This document shows positions 55,042 to 64,000 of a stretch of DNA of 64,000 nucleotides, one piece after another. Source of the stretch: Pseudomonas sp. H3(2019) (GTDB taxonomy: Bacteria > Pseudomonadota > Gammaproteobacteria > Pseudomonadales > Pseudomonadaceae); assembly GCF_007713465.1 (NCBI RefSeq), contig NZ_VMSG01000002.1, positions 248,001-312,000 of the forward strand, read 5' to 3'. The translations under genes were made by a program, and so were the position numbers. Positions within the stretch are counted from its first letter, which is position 1. Every line of letters begins with the position of its first letter. A model generated the notes under the pieces. The model saw only the letters and a program-made list of their open reading frames with translations, made no database searches and was not told where the DNA came from.

Positions 55042-57192
55042 ATGACAGTGAAACCGGCCGAAGGTGCCACGCTTGAGGACTGGCAAGCAACCATTGAGCG
55101 TCAGTTTGGCGCTGACCATCTAGAGTGGCAGACGGAGGAAGGTATCCGTGTCAAGGCGCTGTACACCGCGGACGATATCCAAGGCCTGCCGCATATAAAC
55201 TCGCTGCCGGGTTTTGCTCCATTCCTTCGAGGGCCGCAGGCAAGCATGTACGCGGGCCGCCCTTGGACCATACGCCAATACGCAGGCTTTTCATCGGCGG
55301 AGGAGTCCAATGGTTTTTATAAACGCACGCTGGCCGCAGGTGGTCAAGGCATCAGTGTTGCGTTCGATCTCGCCACCCAGCGCGGCTACGATTCAGATCA
55401 TCCAAGGGTGTTCGCCGACGTCGGAAAAACCGGCGTCGCCATCGACAGCGTCGAGGATATGAAAATCCTGTTCGACGGAATCCCGTTGGACAAAGTATCT
55501 GTGTCGATGACAATGAACGGCGCGGCCCTGCCCATTCTAGCCTGCCTGATTGTTGCGGCCGAAGAGCAAGGCGTGGATCAAGGTGCACTGTCCGGCACGA
55601 TACAAAATGATGTTCTCAAGGAGTTCGTGGTACGCAACACGTATATCTATCCATTGAGGCCTTCGATGCGCATTGTGCGCGACATCATCGCATACGCCTC
55701 AGAGCATATGCCGAAGTTCAATCCGATCTCGATTTCCGGCTACCATTTCCAGGAGGCCGGTGCACCGCCTGCGCTGGAATTGGCCTATACCTTGGCCGAC
55801 GGAAAGGAATACATCAAAACAGCGTTGTCGGCCGGACTGACCATCGATCAATTCGCGCCGAGGCTGTCGTTCTTCTGGGGCATCGGGATGAACTTCTATG
55901 TCGAGATCGCCAAGCTACGCGCTGCGCGCGTACTGTGGAGCCAGATCGTCGATGAGTTTTCTCCGACGACCCCCAAATCGCGCATCCTGCGAGCACACAG
56001 CCAGACCTCAGGCTGGTCGCTCACCGAGCAAGATCCATACAACAACATTGTGCGCACCACGTTAGAGGCCATGGCGGCGGTTTTTGGCGGTACCCAGTCT
56101 CTGCACACCAATGCGTTCGACGAAGCCATCGCCCTGCCCTCCGAAACCAGTGCGCGGATCGCGCGAAATACCCAATTGATATTGCAGGAAGAGAGCGGCA
56201 TCACAAATGTGATCGACCCATGGGGAGGCTCCTACATGATGGAGTCACTGACTCAGGCCATGATCGATCAAGCGAGCCAGCTAATAGCCGAGATCGACGC
56301 GGCTGGCGGCATGACGCAAGCCGTGGAGCAGGGACTTCCGAAAATGCGCATCGAGGAGTTCGCCGCCAGCCGACAAGCCCGGATAGACCGAAATGAACAC
56401 GTGATCGTCGGCGTCAACAAGTTTCCACCTCCCGACGAGGCGCCGCTGGAAACTCGCGAGATCGATAATGCCGCAGTCCTGGAGAACCAAATCCGCCGCT
56501 TGGCGTCACTGCGCGCAAATCGCGATGAACCGGCCACCCAGGCAGCACTGGCGATGCTCCAGCAGGCGGCCCAAAACGATGCCAGTAATCTACTGGTGGT
56601 CACTATCGACGCGATTCGCGCCAAGGCGACCGTGGGTGAGGTTTGTGAGACGCTTGAGCGGGTATGGGGACGCCATCGTGTGACAAGTGCAACGATTTCC
56701 GGCGTCTATGCCTCGGCCTATCGCGACGATCCAGACTGGAATACGTTGGTACGCTCGGTCGAACAGTTCGAGCGCGACCAGGGCCGACGACCGCGCATGC
56801 TGGTGGGCAAGCTGGGTCAGGATGGCCATGACCGAGGCGCCAAAATAATCGCCACGGCCTTCGCCGATATCGGCTTCGACGTCGATATGTCGCCAATGTT
56901 CTCCACACCGCGGGAGTTGGCCAAGCAGGCAGTGGAAAATGACGTGCATGTTGTCGGAATCTCTTCGTTGGCCGGCGGACACAAGATCCTGGTCCCTCAA
57001 GTCATGGAGGCCCTGCGCGAGTTCGGCGCGGACGAAACACTGGTTGTGGTAGGCGGCGTCATTCCACAAGCCGACTATGCATTCTTACTGTCGCTGGGCG
57101 TTGCCGGCATATACGGCCCCGGCACACGGATTCCCCAAGCCGCGATCAGCATCATGGACGCCATCCAGCGCCAAACCCAATCCCATGCCTGA
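55042..57192 (+). CDS. Methylmalonyl-CoA mutase, single-chain
   Basis: A 716-aa adenosylcobalamin-dependent mutase containing both the TIM-barrel (residues ~20-560) and the B12-binding domain (~580-705). It interconverts succinyl-CoA and (2R)-methylmalonyl-CoA. Tyr80 ([11 protein letters not shown]), Arg198 (VVRNTYIYP) and His235 ([11 protein letters not shown]) are the residues that separate methylmalonyl- from isobutyryl-CoA mutase (Tyr/Arg rather than Phe/Gln). The lower cobalt ligand is His596 in DGHDRG. No small MutA subunit is present, so a homodimer of large chains is expected. AAGGAAG precedes the ATG, 17 bp after the SDR. The MeaB gene overlaps its end. The likely job is feeding the LnmK homologue. 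Confidence 0.95.
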   Translation: MTVKPAEGATLEDWQATIERQFGADHLEWQTEEGIRVKALYTADDIQGLPHINSLPGFAPFLRGPQASMYAGRPWTIRQYAGFSSAEESNGFYKRTLAAGGQGISVAFDLATQRGYDSDHPRVFADVGKTGVAIDSVEDMKILFDGIPLDKVSVSMTMNGAALPILACLIVAAEEQGVDQGALSGTIQNDVLKEFVVRNTYIYPLRPSMRIVRDIIAYASEHMPKFNPISISGYHFQEAGAPPALELAYTLADGKEYIKTALSAGLTIDQFAPRLSFFWGIGMNFYVEIAKLRAARVLWSQIVDEFSPTTPKSRILRAHSQTSGWSLTEQDPYNNIVRTTLEAMAAVFGGTQSLHTNAFDEAIALPSETSARIARNTQLILQEESGITNVIDPWGGSYMMESLTQAMIDQASQLIAEIDAAGGMTQAVEQGLPKMRIEEFAASRQARIDRNEHVIVGVNKFPPPDEAPLETREIDNAAVLENQIRRLASLRANRDEPATQAALAMLQQAAQNDASNLLVVTIDAIRAKATVGEVCETLERVWGRHRVTSATISGVYASAYRDDPDWNTLVRSVEQFERDQGRRPRMLVGKLGQDGHDRGAKIIATAFADIGFDVDMSPMFSTPRELAKQAVENDVHVVGISSLAGGHKILVPQVMEALREFGADETLVVVGGVIPQADYAFLLSLGVAGIYGPGTRIPQAAISIMDAIQRQTQSHA

Positions 57193-58153
57193 CATCGATC
57201 CTGCGCGCTTGCGAGCGGGTGATCGCCGCTCGCTCGCACGCGCCATTACCTTGTGCGAAAGCAGCAATTACGCAGACATGGAAAAGGCGCAGTTGCTGCT
57301 GGATGCCATCATGCCCTACACCGGCAACAGCCTGCGCATCGGTATTTCAGGTGTGCCGGGGGCCGGCAAATCAACCTTCATCGAAGCATTCGGCCTCGAC
57401 TGGGTTGAGCAAGGCAAAAAGGTCGCCGTACTCGCGATCGATCCCAGCTCGCCGCTGGTCGGCGGTAGCATCCTGGGCGACAAGACGCGCATGGAGGAAT
57501 TGGCCAAACTGGATGCCGCCTTCATACGCCCATCACCAAGCCGGGGCTGCCAAGGGGGCGTTGCCGAACGCACACGCGAGGCGATATTGCTGTGCGAGGC
57601 CGCCGGCTTCGACATCATCATTGTCGAAACGGTTGGCGTCGGTCAGTCCGAGTTCGATGTTGCGCGCATGGTCGACTTTTTCATGGTGCTGCTCTTGCCC
57701 AATGCCGGCGATGAGCTGCAGGGCATCAAGCGCGGCATTCTGGAACTGGCGGATCTGTTGATCATCAATAAGTGCGATGGCCCGAATCGGGCGCAGGCGC
57801 AGTCGGCCAAAGCCAACTACCAATCCGCTCTACGCCTGTTGCGCTCTGCCGCGCACGGGAGCGCAGAGGTTGTCACATGCTCGGCCTTACTGCGTGAGGA
57901 AATCGGCTTGATCAGACAGCGCATCGAAGACTTCGCCAAAATGGGTCAGCAAGCAGGTTGGTTTCAAACCCGTCGGCAAAGCCAGAACGGCGAATGGATG
58001 CGCTACATTTTGCAGCGAATGCTGGAAAACAGCCTGTATTGCCACGAAGGCGTCCGTCACCGGCTACCCGAGCTGGAGAACGCTGTCATCGAAGGTCTCA
58101 TCACACCGCTGACCGCAGCGCGCCAGTTAATGACAATCCTGCGCTCTGACTAA
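57185..58153 (+). CDS. meaB: MeaB/ArgK GTPase chaperone of the mutase
   Basis: A 322-aa G3E P-loop GTPase that protects and reloads methylmalonyl-CoA mutase with adenosylcobalamin. GVPGAGKS at 56-63 is the P-loop, [20 protein letters not shown] is the family signature, ETVGVGQSE is switch II, and NKCDG gives base specificity. I choose the ATG at 57185, which overlaps the mutase stop by 8 bp; a longer frame from 57077 lies inside the mutase and adds unconserved sequence. Mutase-MeaB pairs are common, and the overlap indicates coupled translation. Confidence 0.93.
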   Translation: MPDIDPARLRAGDRRSLARAITLCESSNYADMEKAQLLLDAIMPYTGNSLRIGISGVPGAGKSTFIEAFGLDWVEQGKKVAVLAIDPSSPLVGGSILGDKTRMEELAKLDAAFIRPSPSRGCQGGVAERTREAILLCEAAGFDIIIVETVGVGQSEFDVARMVDFFMVLLLPNAGDELQGIKRGILELADLLIINKCDGPNRAQAQSAKANYQSALRLLRSAAHGSAEVVTCSALLREEIGLIRQRIEDFAKMGQQAGWFQTRRQSQNGEWMRYILQRMLENSLYCHEGVRHRLPELENAVIEGLITPLTAARQLMTILRSD

Positions 58154-58239
58154 AAAGAGTACCTGGCCACTCAGGAGGCGAAACGCGCGGTCCCCCTCAT
58201 CCTCCATAGCCGAATCGGGCATGCCGCTGACGGCGAATT

Positions 58240-58273
58240 GCAGCCCGCCCAGGCGATAACCTGGGAGGGCTGC
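58240..58273. terminator. Stem-loop between convergent operons
   Basis: GCAGCCCGCCCAGG (58240-58253) and CCTGGGAGGGCTGC (58260-58273) pair with one mismatch around CGATAA. It lies between the MeaB and RND gene ends. There is no U-run, so it is a stem-loop with probable, not certain, terminator function. Confidence 0.5.
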
Positions 58274-58299
58274 GACCCGTAACATAGCCTTGAAGCACA

Positions 58300-61200
58300 T
58301 CAGATCGAGTAGGACTCTTCGCGAACATCGACCTTGTTTTTGCCTTTTAGCAACCGTCGCAGCGTTCGCTTAAGATCGTCGAAGCAGGTGAATACCACCG
58401 GTACAACCAACAGGCTCAGCACAGTCGACGTCACCAGCCCGCCAATCACTGCGATGGCCATCGGTGAACGGAAGCTGGGATCGATGCCTATTCCCAATGC
58501 GACCGGGAGCATTCCCGCCCCCATTGCAATGGATGTCATCACGATCGGACGCACCCGACTGCGGGCAGCCATCAGTAGTGCGTCATTCCGGCTGGCGCCG
58601 TTGCGGATTGCCGTGATTGCATAGTCCACCAGCAGAATGGAGTTCTTGGTTGCAATGCCCATTAACATGATCAGTCCGATCATAGTCGGGAGTGACAAGG
58701 AACTGTGCCCCACCAATAGCGCTACGAACGCGCCACCGATCGACAAGGGCAGTGCCACCATAATGGTCATCGGCTGCATAAAATCACGGAACAGCAATAC
58801 CAGGACCATGTATATACATACCACTCCGGTCAGCATGGCCAGCAAAAATCCGGCAAACAGCTTCTGCATCTCCGCAGTATCGCCAAACGATGCGCGGGAA
58901 ATGCCCGGCGGCAGATGTGCCACGCTTGGCAACTCGTCGACCGCCGCGCTGACGTCCCCGAGCGAGCGTCCATTGAGCTCCACATCGAACACCACCACGC
59001 GAGCGCCGTCATAACGGTCAATCTGGCTCGGCCCGCTCGACAAGCTGATGTCCGCCACCTGGCTGAGCATTACTTTTGAGCCGTTAGCGGTTGGAATCTT
59101 CAACTGGCGCAAGGCATTCAGGTCGTGCTGCAGCCCCTCCGGCAATCGCACCACAATGGGAACCTGGCGCTCTGGCAGGTTCAGCTTCGCCAGCGCGATG
59201 TCAAACTCTCCCACCGTGGAGACGCGCAGCGTGTTGGCTATGTCCGTGGCCGTCACGTCCAATTCGGCGGCGCGTGCGTTATTAACCGTGATACCCAGTT
59301 CCGGACGGATCAGGCTGGCACTGGAACTGACGCCTCCGACGCCGGGCAAGGTGCGCAGATCCCGGGCGATCGCCTGGGCCGCCGATTGCAGCGCGACACT
59401 GTCGCTGCTGGTGATCGCCAGCTGGTACTTCTCGCCAGCCGCCCCCAGACCGATGGCCAGCCTCACGCCGGGAATCGACTGCAGAGCCTCGCGCAGGTTT
59501 CCTTCAATAGCCGACTTGCGAACCTGACGGTCCTGGCGGTCTGCCAGCATCACGATCAGGCTGGCCTTGTTCACGCCGGACATCGTGCCGCCGTCAAGTG
59601 GATTGCTGCCCGCGGCCCCACCACCAATCGCGGTATATACACGTGTCACGTAAGGCTGCTGAAGAATAATTGCGCGCGCCTGCTCTGCTGCCGCAGTCGT
59701 ATCGGCCAACGTCGCGCCGGGCACTAGCTCCAGCTTGACCATGGTTTGCGAACGGTCATCCGGTGGGACGAAATCGCTGGACAACAGGGGTGCCAGCAAC
59801 AGCGACCCGATAAAGAACATCACCGACATCGCGATTGTCGACTTGCGGTGGCTTAGGCACCAACTCGCCACTTTCAGATAAGCCTTCGTCAGCCGCCCCT
59901 CCTCAGGGGCCTTCGACGCAACTGGCTTCAGTAAATAGGCCGCCAGCATCGGCGTCAGCATGCGCGCCACCAGCAACGAGGCCAGCACGGCCATGGCCGC
60001 AGTCCAGCCGAACTGCATGAAGAACTTGCCCGGCACACCGCCCATAAAAGCGGTCGGCAGAAACACGGCCACCAGGGTGAGCGTCGTGGCGATCACCGCC
60101 ATACCGATTTCGTTGGCACCTTCCATGGCCGCTTGATAAGGCGTTTTCCCGGCGCGTAGATTGCGGTAGATGTTTTCGATTTCAACGATGGCGTCGTCCA
60201 CCAGTACGCCGACCACCAACGCCAGCGCCAACAAGGTAACGGTGTTCAACGTAAAACCGAGGCTCGCCATGCCGATGAATGTTGGAAGCAAGGACAGCGG
60301 CAATGCGGTGGCGACGATCAAGGTTGCCCGCAGGTTACGCAAGAACCACAACACCACCAGCACCGCGAGCAATGCGCCCTCGTAAAGCACGTTCATCGAT
60401 CCGCGAAAAGACTCCAGCACCGGTACTGCCGTGTTATAGGCTTGCGTCACGATGAGCGTCGGACGCTCGCTCTGCAAACGCTCGAGCGACTTGCGCACGC
60501 CATCCGCCACCTCGATCTCGCTGGCATTGCGGCTGCGTGTAATTTCCACGCCGACCACCATATGCCCGTCGAGCATCGCCAGCGAGCGTCGTTCGGCAGT
60601 CGTATCGCTTACCGTCGCCACTTGATCCAGCCGGATGCGCCGCCCGCCGCCTATCGACAGCTCCATCCGTGCCAATTGATCGACCGATTGCGCGGTGGCG
60701 ATGGTACGCAACGCCTGTTCTCCACCGACAATATAGGTACGCCCACCCGAGGCTTCACGCTGAGTCTTTGCCAACTGATCGGATATCTCGGCTGCAGAAA
60801 CGTTCAGCGACGCCATTGCAACGGGATCAAGTGCCACACGGATTTCCCGGTCGAGTCCGCCGACTCTGCTCACGCCTCCAATACCGGACACTGAGCGCAA
60901 TGCCTTGATCATTGTATTGTCGATGTACCAGGACAACTGTTCCTCATCCATGCGCGAGTCCGCCACGGTATAGATCAGAAACGGCGTGCTGGTGAACTCG
61001 ACTTTGCCAATCACCGGGTCGTTGACGTCCGCCGGCAACGTGGAGCGCACGCCGTTAACGGCGTTGCGTACGTCCTCCATCGCCTGCGAAACGGATCGGT
61101 CCATCAGGAACTCGACAGAGAGCAGCACCAAACCGTCCTGCACCTTGGAATAGACATGCTTGACACCTTGCAAGCCGATGACCGCGCTTTCCAACTTGCG

Positions 61201-61392
61201 CGCGACCTCCACTTCAAGCTGAGCCGCCGCCGCGCCCTTGAGCGTCGTAGTGATGGTAACGGTGGGCAGATCGACATCGGGAAAGTCTTGTACTTTCAAG
61301 CTGGAAAATGCCATCAAGCCGATCAGCGCCAACAGCACAAACAGCATGATGACCGGAACAGGATTACGGATAGACCACGAAGAGAAATTCAT
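58300..61392 (-). CDS. RND efflux pump, inner-membrane subunit (AcrB/MexB family)
   Basis: A 1030-aa proton-driven RND transporter of the HAE1 type, the usual length. It begins with the cytoplasmic start and first helix (SSWSIRNPVPVIMLFVLLAL). VGVLVDDAIVEIENIYRN in helix 4 holds the Asp pair of the proton relay, and the two large periplasmic loops follow helices 1 and 7. It works with the adaptor (8 bp upstream) and the outer-membrane channel. Placed beside the mutase operon and near the PKS, it may export the product or protect the host; a general drug pump is the alternative. Confidence 0.93.
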   Translation of the reverse strand: MNFSSWSIRNPVPVIMLFVLLALIGLMAFSSLKVQDFPDVDLPTVTITTTLKGAAAAQLEVEVARKLESAVIGLQGVKHVYSKVQDGLVLLSVEFLMDRSVSQAMEDVRNAVNGVRSTLPADVNDPVIGKVEFTSTPFLIYTVADSRMDEEQLSWYIDNTMIKALRSVSGIGGVSRVGGLDREIRVALDPVAMASLNVSAAEISDQLAKTQREASGGRTYIVGGEQALRTIATAQSVDQLARMELSIGGGRRIRLDQVATVSDTTAERRSLAMLDGHMVVGVEITRSRNASEIEVADGVRKSLERLQSERPTLIVTQAYNTAVPVLESFRGSMNVLYEGALLAVLVVLWFLRNLRATLIVATALPLSLLPTFIGMASLGFTLNTVTLLALALVVGVLVDDAIVEIENIYRNLRAGKTPYQAAMEGANEIGMAVIATTLTLVAVFLPTAFMGGVPGKFFMQFGWTAAMAVLASLLVARMLTPMLAAYLLKPVASKAPEEGRLTKAYLKVASWCLSHRKSTIAMSVMFFIGSLLLAPLLSSDFVPPDDRSQTMVKLELVPGATLADTTAAAEQARAIILQQPYVTRVYTAIGGGAAGSNPLDGGTMSGVNKASLIVMLADRQDRQVRKSAIEGNLREALQSIPGVRLAIGLGAAGEKYQLAITSSDSVALQSAAQAIARDLRTLPGVGGVSSSASLIRPELGITVNNARAAELDVTATDIANTLRVSTVGEFDIALAKLNLPERQVPIVVRLPEGLQHDLNALRQLKIPTANGSKVMLSQVADISLSSGPSQIDRYDGARVVVFDVELNGRSLGDVSAAVDELPSVAHLPPGISRASFGDTAEMQKLFAGFLLAMLTGVVCIYMVLVLLFRDFMQPMTIMVALPLSIGGAFVALLVGHSSLSLPTMIGLIMLMGIATKNSILLVDYAITAIRNGASRNDALLMAARSRVRPIVMTSIAMGAGMLPVALGIGIDPSFRSPMAIAVIGGLVTSTVLSLLVVPVVFTCFDDLKRTLRRLLKGKNKVDVREESYSI

Positions 61393-61400
61393 AGGGAGCC

Positions 61401-62534
61401 TTAGTTTTCCACGCGAACGAGATCGCCATCTGCCAAAAAGCCCGCCCCCTTGCTCACAACCAATGCGTTTGGCGGCACCCCTTCTACTTCTATCATGGCG
61501 CCCTCCTCCCGCCCGGGACGCACCCGCACCTGCCGCGCCACGTCCTGACCATCAATGACAAACACGCTAGACAGACCATCGCGCAAAACCAGCGCGCTGC
61601 CTGGGACCATCAGTGCCTCGCTGTTGCCAACCGGTATTTCACCAGCGACAAACATACCTGGCTTCAAATACTGGGAATGGGCTTCGTCGTTCGGCAGATC
61701 GATGTAAACCAATACATTGCGGCTGCGAGTATCGACAGTGGGGGCAACCTTGCGGACCTTGCCCGTCACCACGACACCACCGGGCGCGAACACGGATACG
61801 GCGACGTCGGGGTGGATGGTCGCACTGTCATTGGCGGTTACCTCTGCATGCCATTCCATCCTTCCCTGGCGGACCATGCGGAATAGTTCTTGGCCCGCCT
61901 GGCAGATCGTTCCCACTGCAACGCTGCGCGCGGAGATCACGCCATCGTCAGGCGCGACAATAAGTGTCTGCTTCAAGCGCAGCAGTTCTGCCGCCAGCCT
62001 GGCCTGCGCCAGTTGCACGCGTGCAGCGCTGGAACCTTCCTGCGTCACCGCGAAGGTGATCTGCTGCTTGCTCAGCGCGCCGTTATCACCAAGCGCCTGA
62101 ACTCGCGCCAGGTTCTCCTGTGCATCCTGATGAAGCGCTGCGGCTTCCGCGACGCTGGCTTGGCCCTGGGCAATGAGGATGCGGATTTCCTCGTCGGCGA
62201 ACGTAGCCAGCACCTGGCCCTTCTTCACCCGATCACCGACATTGGCGCGCACATCGGTCAGGCGCAAATTGCCCAGGTTCGTGCCGATGATGGACTCCTG
62301 CCAAGCCACGACATCGCCGTTCGCCGAAATACGCTGGGACAGTGGCAGAGTTGCCGGTTTGACGACTGCTACCGTCAATGATGCCTTAGGCTGCTTCGGC
62401 TCGCTGTCCTGCGGTGTCTTGTGGCCCGCCGAGGCGAATGCGGCCACCGCTGCAGCTGCGACCATCAGCGAAATGGCCAAGCGTTTGAAACGTGACACCT
62501 TGAAGCGAAGTTTGTCGGCATATACGCGAAACAT
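61401..62534 (-). CDS. RND periplasmic adaptor (membrane fusion protein)
   Basis: A 377-aa HlyD/AcrA-type adaptor: N-terminal membrane anchor (LAISLMVAAAAVAAFASAG), lipoyl-like halves, an alpha-hairpin (~residues 120-190), beta-barrel and membrane-proximal domain. I choose the ATG at 62534, with GGGGAAAT upstream; a longer frame from 62642 would lie inside the channel gene. The anchor looks like a transmembrane helix rather than a lipobox. Spacing of 8 bp to the pump and 16 bp to the channel gene indicates one operon. Confidence 0.9.
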   Translation of the reverse strand: MFRVYADKLRFKVSRFKRLAISLMVAAAAVAAFASAGHKTPQDSEPKQPKASLTVAVVKPATLPLSQRISANGDVVAWQESIIGTNLGNLRLTDVRANVGDRVKKGQVLATFADEEIRILIAQGQASVAEAAALHQDAQENLARVQALGDNGALSKQQITFAVTQEGSSAARVQLAQARLAAELLRLKQTLIVAPDDGVISARSVAVGTICQAGQELFRMVRQGRMEWHAEVTANDSATIHPDVAVSVFAPGGVVVTGKVRKVAPTVDTRSRNVLVYIDLPNDEAHSQYLKPGMFVAGEIPVGNSEALMVPGSALVLRDGLSSVFVIDGQDVARQVRVRPGREEGAMIEVEGVPPNALVVSKGAGFLADGDLVRVEN

Positions 62535-62550
62535 CGATTTCCCCGGGATA

Positions 62551-63999
62551 TCAAGAATTGGACGAGTCGTTCGGGGCCCATTGGCCGCCGACCGCTTTGT
62601 AGAGGATGATCCAGTTCGCCAATTGCTCGCGCTGCTGATCAAGCAGTCGTAACTGACTGGAAATCAGCATGCGCCGCAGCACTTCAAACTCGATCACATT
62701 GATGGAACCGACGCTCAGGCGCGCCTGGCCGGCGTCGAACTGCGACTGGTACTTAGCGACCGCCTGACGCAGGCTTTTTTCGCTCGGCCGCCCGGCATCG
62801 AGCCGGACCATCGTGGCCTCAACCTCGCGCACCGCTGCCCTGACCGTGCGCTGGTATTCGCCCACGGCCTGGTCGTAACGTGCCTGGCTCTGCTCGACCT
62901 CCGCCTTGAGTTGCCCGCCGTTGAAGATCGGCACAGACAAGGTTGGCCCGAACGACCAACTGGAGCCGCTCAATGTGCTGTTCCCACTGGAGGAACGGTT
63001 GCCCCCGATGCTGCCCAGGAGACTGAGCGAGGGATAGCGTCGCGCCTGCGAGACATGAATCTCCTCCTGCGCCACCACTACATGCTGTGCCGCCACTCGG
63101 ATGTCGGGACGCTGGCTCAAGACGTCGGCAGGGACCGCATGCACTGCAAAGGCTCGTGGATGAGGTAACTCCGCCGCCGCGGGGCCCAGACGGCTGCGCA
63201 AAACGCTTTCGTCGATATCCGTCAACTCAACCAGTACCTTGAGGAGTACATCGGCCTCGGCCCCCGCCAGGATCAACCGGCTTTGTGACTCTGCGGCTCC
63301 GGCATCCAGTAACCCGGCCTCGTCATCGCTGGCCAGACCAACGTGGTGCAGAGTCCGCAATATTCGGGCACTGCTCAGCAACGATTCCCGGGTGTTCTCC
63401 TCCAGTCGCTGCCGTATTTGCAGCGCGCGCAGGTTTAGGTAAGCATTGGCCACTTCAGCCGCCAGACTTGTCCGCGCGTCGTGCCATTCGATTTGACGCG
63501 CGGCTTCTCGCGCAAGCGTGGCCCTGCGCTGGCTGGCGACGCCGCCCCACAGATCGATCTCCCAACTGGCATCGATGTTGGCATAGCCGTTGGTAGCCGT
63601 CACTGCAGGTTGAACGAACGCGTTGGTACTGCGTGCGCGTTCATAACCGGCATTGCCCGAAATGCGCGGCCACAGTTGCGCGCCGACCACCTTCGCCTCG
63701 GCGCGAGCTTCATCGATCCGCGCCTGGGCAATCTGCACGCTGGGGCTGGCTTGCTGAGCAGCGCTCAGCAACTTCAGCAGAACGTCATCATCACAGGCGC
63801 TCCACCACTGCTGTAATGCAACCACCCGTTCCGATGAGGGGAGAGGGGCATTCCACTGCTTTGTCCTGATCTGAAGTTGTGACACCTGTGCTGCATCTGG
63901 CGGGTAAGCCGTGCATCCTCCAAGTGCCAGATAGATTGTCAGGATGGGAGTAATGCACTTTCTCTTGGGGTGAATGGGTGTCCTATTTACCTTAAACAT
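62551..63999 (-). CDS. Outer-membrane efflux lipoprotein (OprM/NodT family)
   Basis: A 482-aa TolC-like channel protein. LALGGC with Cys29 is a lipobox, and two similar halves of coiled-coil and beta-strand repeat follow (QIAQARIDEARAEAKVVGAQ early; VEQSQARYDQAVGEYQRTV late). It completes the tripartite pump. The ATG at 63999 sits at the very edge of the window, so its ribosome site cannot be seen and a start further upstream cannot be excluded, though the signal peptide length is already normal. Confidence 0.9.
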   Translation of the reverse strand: MFKVNRTPIHPKRKCITPILTIYLALGGCTAYPPDAAQVSQLQIRTKQWNAPLPSSERVVALQQWWSACDDDVLLKLLSAAQQASPSVQIAQARIDEARAEAKVVGAQLWPRISGNAGYERARSTNAFVQPAVTATNGYANIDASWEIDLWGGVASQRRATLAREAARQIEWHDARTSLAAEVANAYLNLRALQIRQRLEENTRESLLSSARILRTLHHVGLASDDEAGLLDAGAAESQSRLILAGAEADVLLKVLVELTDIDESVLRSRLGPAAAELPHPRAFAVHAVPADVLSQRPDIRVAAQHVVVAQEEIHVSQARRYPSLSLLGSIGGNRSSSGNSTLSGSSWSFGPTLSVPIFNGGQLKAEVEQSQARYDQAVGEYQRTVRAAVREVEATMVRLDAGRPSEKSLRQAVAKYQSQFDAGQARLSVGSINVIEFEVLRRMLISSQLRLLDQQREQLANWIILYKAVGGQWAPNDSSNS

Positions 64000-64000
64000 G

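Noticed and set aside
55042..57192. Isobutyryl-CoA mutase instead of methylmalonyl-CoA mutase
   Set aside because: Tyr80 and Arg198 match methylmalonyl-CoA mutase; the isobutyryl enzyme has Phe and Gln at these positions.
1..64000. CRISPR arrays, insertion sequences, rRNA operons or phage genes
   Set aside because: No regularly spaced short repeats, transposase genes, rRNA-like sequence or phage structural genes were seen.

Overview
The window looks like Pseudomonas chromosome, probably the P. fluorescens complex. The evidence is GC-rich coding sequence, typical pseudomonad families on the left (YcaC hydrolase, YtcJ amidohydrolase, pirin, GlxA-type regulator, WrbA-like flavoprotein), and a GATCGCAGCCTGC / GCAGGCTGCGATC palindromic repeat of the kind common between genes in this group.

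Region 1 (1-13.3 kb) is ordinary accessory or core chromosome: small detoxification enzymes and many regulators (LysR, AraC, GlxA-type, and two convergent winged-helix/ATPase regulators, one lacking the C-terminal half of the other). Region 2 (13.3-13.9 kb) is a gene-poor junction. It has a strong hairpin, 21 bp matching the 3' end of tRNA-Gly(GCC) as I remember it (the ICEclc/PAGI-2 type integration site), and a degenerate coding remnant.

Region 3 (13.9-54 kb, all minus strand) is a large hybrid NRPS / AT-less polyketide synthase locus. In transcription order it reads: two repeat proteins of unknown function, an SRPBCC protein, a SnoaL-like protein, a 4206-aa NRPS-PKS, a 6771-aa PKS, an LnmK-type acyltransferase/decarboxylase, a discrete ACP, an HMG-CoA-synthase homologue, an MbtH protein, a type II thioesterase and a DUF1697 protein. 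The core order I-J-K-L-M-(MbtH)-N and the domain logic match the leinamycin family, defined from actinobacteria: thiazole-forming Cy-Cy-A(Cys)-PCP-Ox, six apparently elongating ketosynthases plus one that looks non-elongating, and a terminal DUF2156-PLP lyase ('SH')-TE tail. A leinamycin-type pathway in Pseudomonas is the main discovery of this window.

Region 4 (54.2-58.2 kb, plus strand) diverges from region 3. It encodes an SDR ketoreductase, a single-chain methylmalonyl-CoA mutase and its MeaB GTPase chaperone. The mutase probably makes methylmalonyl-CoA for the LnmK homologue, giving propionyl-ACP for beta-branching. Region 5 (58.3-64 kb, minus strand) is a complete RND efflux set (inner-membrane pump, adaptor, outer-membrane lipoprotein), a candidate export or self-resistance system.

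How it fits together (inference): a starter on the N-terminal carrier is joined to cysteine, cyclised and oxidised to a thiazole, passed through the non-elongating KS and extended six times. LnmK/ACP/HMGS homologues add a beta-branch, the DUF-SH tail inserts a cysteine-derived sulfur, and the TE closes a macrocycle. Not found in the window: a trans-acting acyltransferase, an enoyl-CoA hydratase for beta-branching, an adenylation domain for the starter, a phosphopantetheinyl transferase, cytochrome P450s and a pathway-specific regulator. The locus may continue beyond 64 kb.
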